DNA from: an uncultured Gemmatimonadota bacterium
GTDB taxonomy: Bacteria > Gemmatimonadota > Gemmatimonadetes > Gemmatimonadales > GWC2-71-9
Direction: 5' to 3'
DNA: 15,849 nucleotides
Assembly: GCA_946479805.1 (NCBI GenBank)
Contig: CAMLHP010000037.1
Location: forward strand, 1 to 15,849
Shown: piece after piece, positions 13,049 to 15,849 of the stretch
How positions within the stretch are numbered: the first letter of the stretch is position 1
Layout: each line of letters starts with the position of its first letter
Position numbers and translations under genes: made by a program
Notes under the pieces: model-generated
Databases searched by the model: none
Seen by the model: only the letters and a program-made list of their open reading frames with translations
What the model was told of the DNA's origin: nothing

Positions 13049-15849
13049 TCACAGCGAAGGCTGGAAACCAAACACCCACCGGAATGCAAACGGATCATCC
13101 GGGTCCGGATCAGCCGCCAGCTCCGGCCGCTCCACCCAGAGCGGGAAGTCGATCCTGGTGACGAACCTCGTGTTCCCGATCCGGTGCGCCATGCTGATCC
13201 CGATGCCGGCGTCGGCAGTCACGTTCACGTCACTGTCGATTGTCATGAGGTCGCCATTGCCTGCCAGCACGTCGCCGAACAGCGTGATCCCCACCCTGTT
13301 GAACAGCCCCGCCCGGGGGCGCGACAGCACCGTCTGGTCCAGCTCGAGGTTGAGCGCCGCGAGCGTGGGTGCCGAGAGGAAGGGCGAGAGCCCCCTCGCA
13401 TTGCCGTCACCCGGGGCGTGGTAGTGGACGTCCTCCCGCCGGAAGAGCGCCCCGCGCGAGCGCGTGAACGGATTCCAGATCTGGTCGTAGGGACCGGCCC
13501 CGCCGAAGAACATCTGGCGCTGCCAGATGCCGAAACCTTCGGCCACCAGGACGCCGCCAAACAGCCGGCTGCCGAACGTGAGCGAACGGGTCAGCGGCCG
13601 CTTCGCCGTCAGCTCAGCCGTGAACCGCCCGTAGGGAGCCAGATTGTACGACGGCGCTCGGGCCGCCATGCCTCCAACGGAGGCCAGTGACCAGCCGGGG
13701 TGCTGCCGTAGGACTGTCCCGCTTGTCCGGAGGCAGCACCCCGGTTGGTTGCTGGCCGAGAAGACGATCGACGGCTCGTGATAATACGCTGCGCCACCAG
13801 CTGCACTCGCTGTGGCGCTCAGCGACCACTGGCCGCTCCGCGTGGAAACCCCCGAGTGATACTCGGCCTCGATTGTACCGCCGTCCTCGTAACCCACTCC
13901 CTGGGTGTAGGCGTCGTCCACCACACCGACCCACTGAAATCCCAGGCCCCGCCGGAATGTGGTCGGCGATCCCAGGCCGGGCGTGCTGGCCCAGTCGGCA
14001 CCCAGCCGGGCGCCGGCCCGCCCTTCCATGTAGAAGCCCTCGCCCGATGCCTCGAACCCGGGCGAGCGGAGCCACACCGGATTGCTGCCGCGCACAGCGA
14101 AGTTGAAGTCCCGCTCGTCGGCGAGATCGCCGTTGAGCCCACCGGTGGCGTAGTTGAGCCAGAGCTCCTTGCGCTCGAACATGCTCAGGTAGTTTGAGCG
14201 GGAGCGAAGCCCGAGCGTCAGCCCGCCGACGTCGTTGTACCAGGCGGTGGGAGCGAGTCCGAGCGCCAGCCGGTCGCGGTGCGACTGCTCCGTGAAGTAG
14301 AGATCCGGGTGCACGTCCACCGGTCCTGGGTGCCCGGTGAGGACCTTCGCCAGGCTCAGCCCGAACTGGTAGCGGTTGTTGAGCATGTTCCAGTCGTGGG
14401 TCCGCACCCTGGGGTCGAGCACCACCTCGCCCGGCTTGAACGCAGTAGGAAACTCCACCCACTCCTTCTCTGCAAGGCCATCGATGCGGACCACAGCCGT
14501 GTCGCCACCACCGATCACCGCGACGTCGACCGGGATCCGGCCGTCCTCGTGGCGCTCCACCAGCACCCGTGTGATCCATCCGCCACCGGCCTGCTGCTCG
14601 CGCTTCGCCTCGGCCACGCTGTAGTCGTACAGCGGAATCGCGTGGAGGAACTGCCCGAAGAAAGTGGACAGGTCCATGCCCGAGACTTCCTCCGCCACCG
14701 CGCGGAACGCCGCCTCATTCACGTGCCGCAGCTTCCACCTGTCGTAGTAGGTCCGGAGGATGCGCCGCATCACCTCATCGCCCACGATGTAGCGCAGCTG
14801 GTGGTAGAACAGCTCGCCCCGGCTATAGATCGAAACGTTGTAGGATGAGAAGTTGGCGTAGTCCTCGCTCCGGAGGCTCACCGGTTCCGACAACCCCTGG
14901 AGGTCGAGCCCCAGGATGAACTGCTCCAGCCCCGGATACTCATCGCTGCCGGAGTAGTGCTCGCCGGCCCACGTGGTCTGGAAGCTGGTGAAGCCCTCGT
15001 CGAGGTATCCCTCGCGCCACTCGTTGTTGGCGAGGATACCCATGGTGTAGTTGTGCCCCAGCTCGTGCAGTATCAGCCCCTGGCTGGCCGACCCGTCCAT
15101 GATCATCATGGGGAACTCGGTGCCGCCGCCCTCGATCCGGTGCACATTGGTCAGCTGGGGCCAGGCGAACTTGCCGTACAGCGAATCGAGCCACCCCAGT
15201 GCGATCTCGGTGCGCTCCACGGCCACGCCGCCGCCCCATGACCGCTCGTCGCCCGGCTGGTAGAGCACATGCACCGCCACGTCGCCATAGTGGCCGCCCT
15301 CGTACCGATATTCCGGGTTGAGCGACATCGCAAAGTGATGCACGTCCTCGGCGTACCACACGAGGCGCTTCCGCCCGGATTCGGCGCCATCGCAGCCATT
15401 GGATAGCCGGGCTGCGGCACTGCCGTAATAGTTGCGCTGGTACTCGATGGTCCGTCCCTGCTGCTGATTGGCCCGCTCCCACCCCGGGTCCCCGCACACC
15501 GGCACGCCAGTCGCGCCCATCACCTGATCCTCAGGCACGTCGAGCCGCACCGTGTAGTCGCCGAACTCCCCGTAGAATTCGCCCGCCGGATAGAGCGGCT
15601 GCTCGGCCCAGCCATAGGTGTCGTACACCACCACCTTGGGATACCACTGGGCAAAGTCAAAACGCCGGCCCCGCCGACCCTGTCGCCGAGGCGTGGTGGA
15701 AGGGCGAGCGTCCCACTCCATCTCCACCTGCATCTCGCCACCCGGTGCCAGTGGCCTCGGCAGCTCGAACCGCACGATGGTGCTGTCCGGCGCGAAGGGA
15801 TACACCGGCGTCACCGCCTGACCCATGATCCGCACGTTGCGGACATGAT
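13049..15849 (-). CDS. M1 family metallopeptidase fused to a C-terminal beta-barrel-like domain (5' end truncated by window)
   Basis: At least 928 residues are visible from a GTG at 15835, and the frame stays open to the window edge, so the N-terminus is probably missing. GGGTEFPMM (236-244) matches the GxMEN-type exopeptidase loop, and HELGH (257-261) with Glu280 in LDEGF gives the M1 zinc site (HExxH-x18-E). Tyr-containing ELFYHQLRYIVG near 345 follows. From about residue 480 onward the protein changes to amphipathic strands rich in Gly and aromatic residues (LGLAPTAWYND, GEGFYMEGRAGARLGADWAS, ADAGIGISMAHRIG) and ends FRWVFGFQPSL, as in outer-membrane barrels. A surface-located aminopeptidase is inferred. 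Other M1 proteins may have non-barrel tails, so the barrel call is tentative. Confidence 0.88.
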   Translation of the reverse strand, partial: HVRNVRIMGQAVTPVYPFAPDSTIVRFELPRPLAPGGEMQVEMEWDARPSTTPRRQGRRGRRFDFAQWYPKVVVYDTYGWAEQPLYPAGEFYGEFGDYTVRLDVPEDQVMGATGVPVCGDPGWERANQQQGRTIEYQRNYYGSAAARLSNGCDGAESGRKRLVWYAEDVHHFAMSLNPEYRYEGGHYGDVAVHVLYQPGDERSWGGGVAVERTEIALGWLDSLYGKFAWPQLTNVHRIEGGGTEFPMMIMDGSASQGLILHELGHNYTMGILANNEWREGYLDEGFTSFQTTWAGEHYSGSDEYPGLEQFILGLDLQGLSEPVSLRSEDYANFSSYNVSIYSRGELFYHQLRYIVGDEVMRRILRTYYDRWKLRHVNEAAFRAVAEEVSGMDLSTFFGQFLHAIPLYDYSVAEAKREQQAGGGWITRVLVERHEDGRIPVDVAVIGGGDTAVVRIDGLAEKEWVEFPTAFKPGEVVLDPRVRTHDWNMLNNRYQFGLSLAKVLTGHPGPVDVHPDLYFTEQSHRDRLALGLAPTAWYNDVGGLTLGLRSRSNYLSMFERKELWLNYATGGLNGDLADERDFNFAVRGSNPVWLRSPGFEASGEGFYMEGRAGARLGADWASTPGLGSPTTFRRGLGFQWVGVVDDAYTQGVGYEDGGTIEAEYHSGVSTRSGQWSLSATASAAGGAAYYHEPSIVFSASNQPGCCLRTSGTVLRQHPGWSLASVGGMAARAPSYNLAPYGRFTAELTAKRPLTRSLTFGSRLFGGVLVAEGFGIWQRQMFFGGAGPYDQIWNPFTRSRGALFRREDVHYHAPGDGNARGLSPFLSAPTLAALNLELDQTVLSRPRAGLFNRVGITLFGDVLAGNGDLMTIDSDVNVTADAGIGISMAHRIGNTRFVTRIDFPLWVERPELAADPDPDDPFAFRWVFGFQPSL
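13690..13749. repeat. 18-bp inverted repeat inside the M1 fusion gene
   Basis: Arms 13690-13707 and 13732-13749 are complementary over 18 bp with one mismatch, including a perfect 13-bp core (CCGGGGTGCTGCC and its complement), spaced by 24 nt. The stem lies in the barrel-like half and encodes a Cys-Cys containing loop (NQPGCCLRTSG). Confidence 0.75.

Overview
The window is GC-rich, almost gap-free bacterial chromosome. It carries 14 intact or window-truncated genes and one gene with an apparent frameshift; all but one are on the minus strand. The gene types fit a Gram-negative, outer-membrane-bearing environmental bacterium: a six-bladed beta-propeller lipoprotein, an M1 peptidase with a C-terminal beta-barrel-like half, a DUF885-type metallopeptidase, and small exported proteins without close named families. 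My best guess is Gemmatimonadota or a neighbouring lineage. This is inferred from protein style and base composition; there is no marker gene to prove it.

Layout, left to right. Positions 1-56 are a tandem octamer array. At 57-1338 lie an NAD-type isocitrate/isopropylmalate-family dehydrogenase and, overlapping its 3' end, a small zinc-ribbon membrane protein. A second octamer array (1343-1406) separates these from a small exported protein (1413-2024) and a FabG-like short-chain dehydrogenase (2111-2977). The latter has Ala where the catalytic Ser is expected. A TTCG-loop terminator (3038-3069) follows a small secreted protein gene that appears frameshifted (3090-3492). Next come a beta-propeller lipoprotein (3558-4619), a class-C beta-lactamase-like serine hydrolase containing an in-gene octamer array (4753-5943), and an MFS transporter (6153-7313).

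The MFS gene is bracketed by two 155-bp copies of one non-coding element (5963-6117 and 7326-7480) in opposite orientation. Each copy has terminal inverted repeats of 26-36 bp. To the right is the only plus-strand gene, a gluzincin-like zinc metallopeptidase (7522-8541), probably read from a leaderless mRNA. Its last 13 bp overlap the end of a convergent five-gene operon (12979 down to 8529): a four-cluster ferredoxin, a mannose-6-phosphate-isomerase-like cupin, a sugar-phosphate nucleotidyltransferase, a DUF885 peptidase and a D-Ala-D-Ala-ligase-like ATP-grasp enzyme. All junctions in this operon are within -4 to +3 nt. Upstream, across a heptamer repeat array, is the large M1 peptidase/beta-barrel fusion, cut by the right window edge.

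The operon pairs a peptide ligase with a peptidase and a nucleotide-sugar maker, next to a further peptidase. This suggests synthesis or turnover of a peptide- or sugar-containing cell-envelope or storage compound; that is inference. The most unusual features are the inverted pair of 155-bp elements, the 7-8-bp tandem arrays in several gene boundaries and inside one gene, and a TANNNT-N5-7-ATG arrangement in front of three genes that suggests leaderless transcription.
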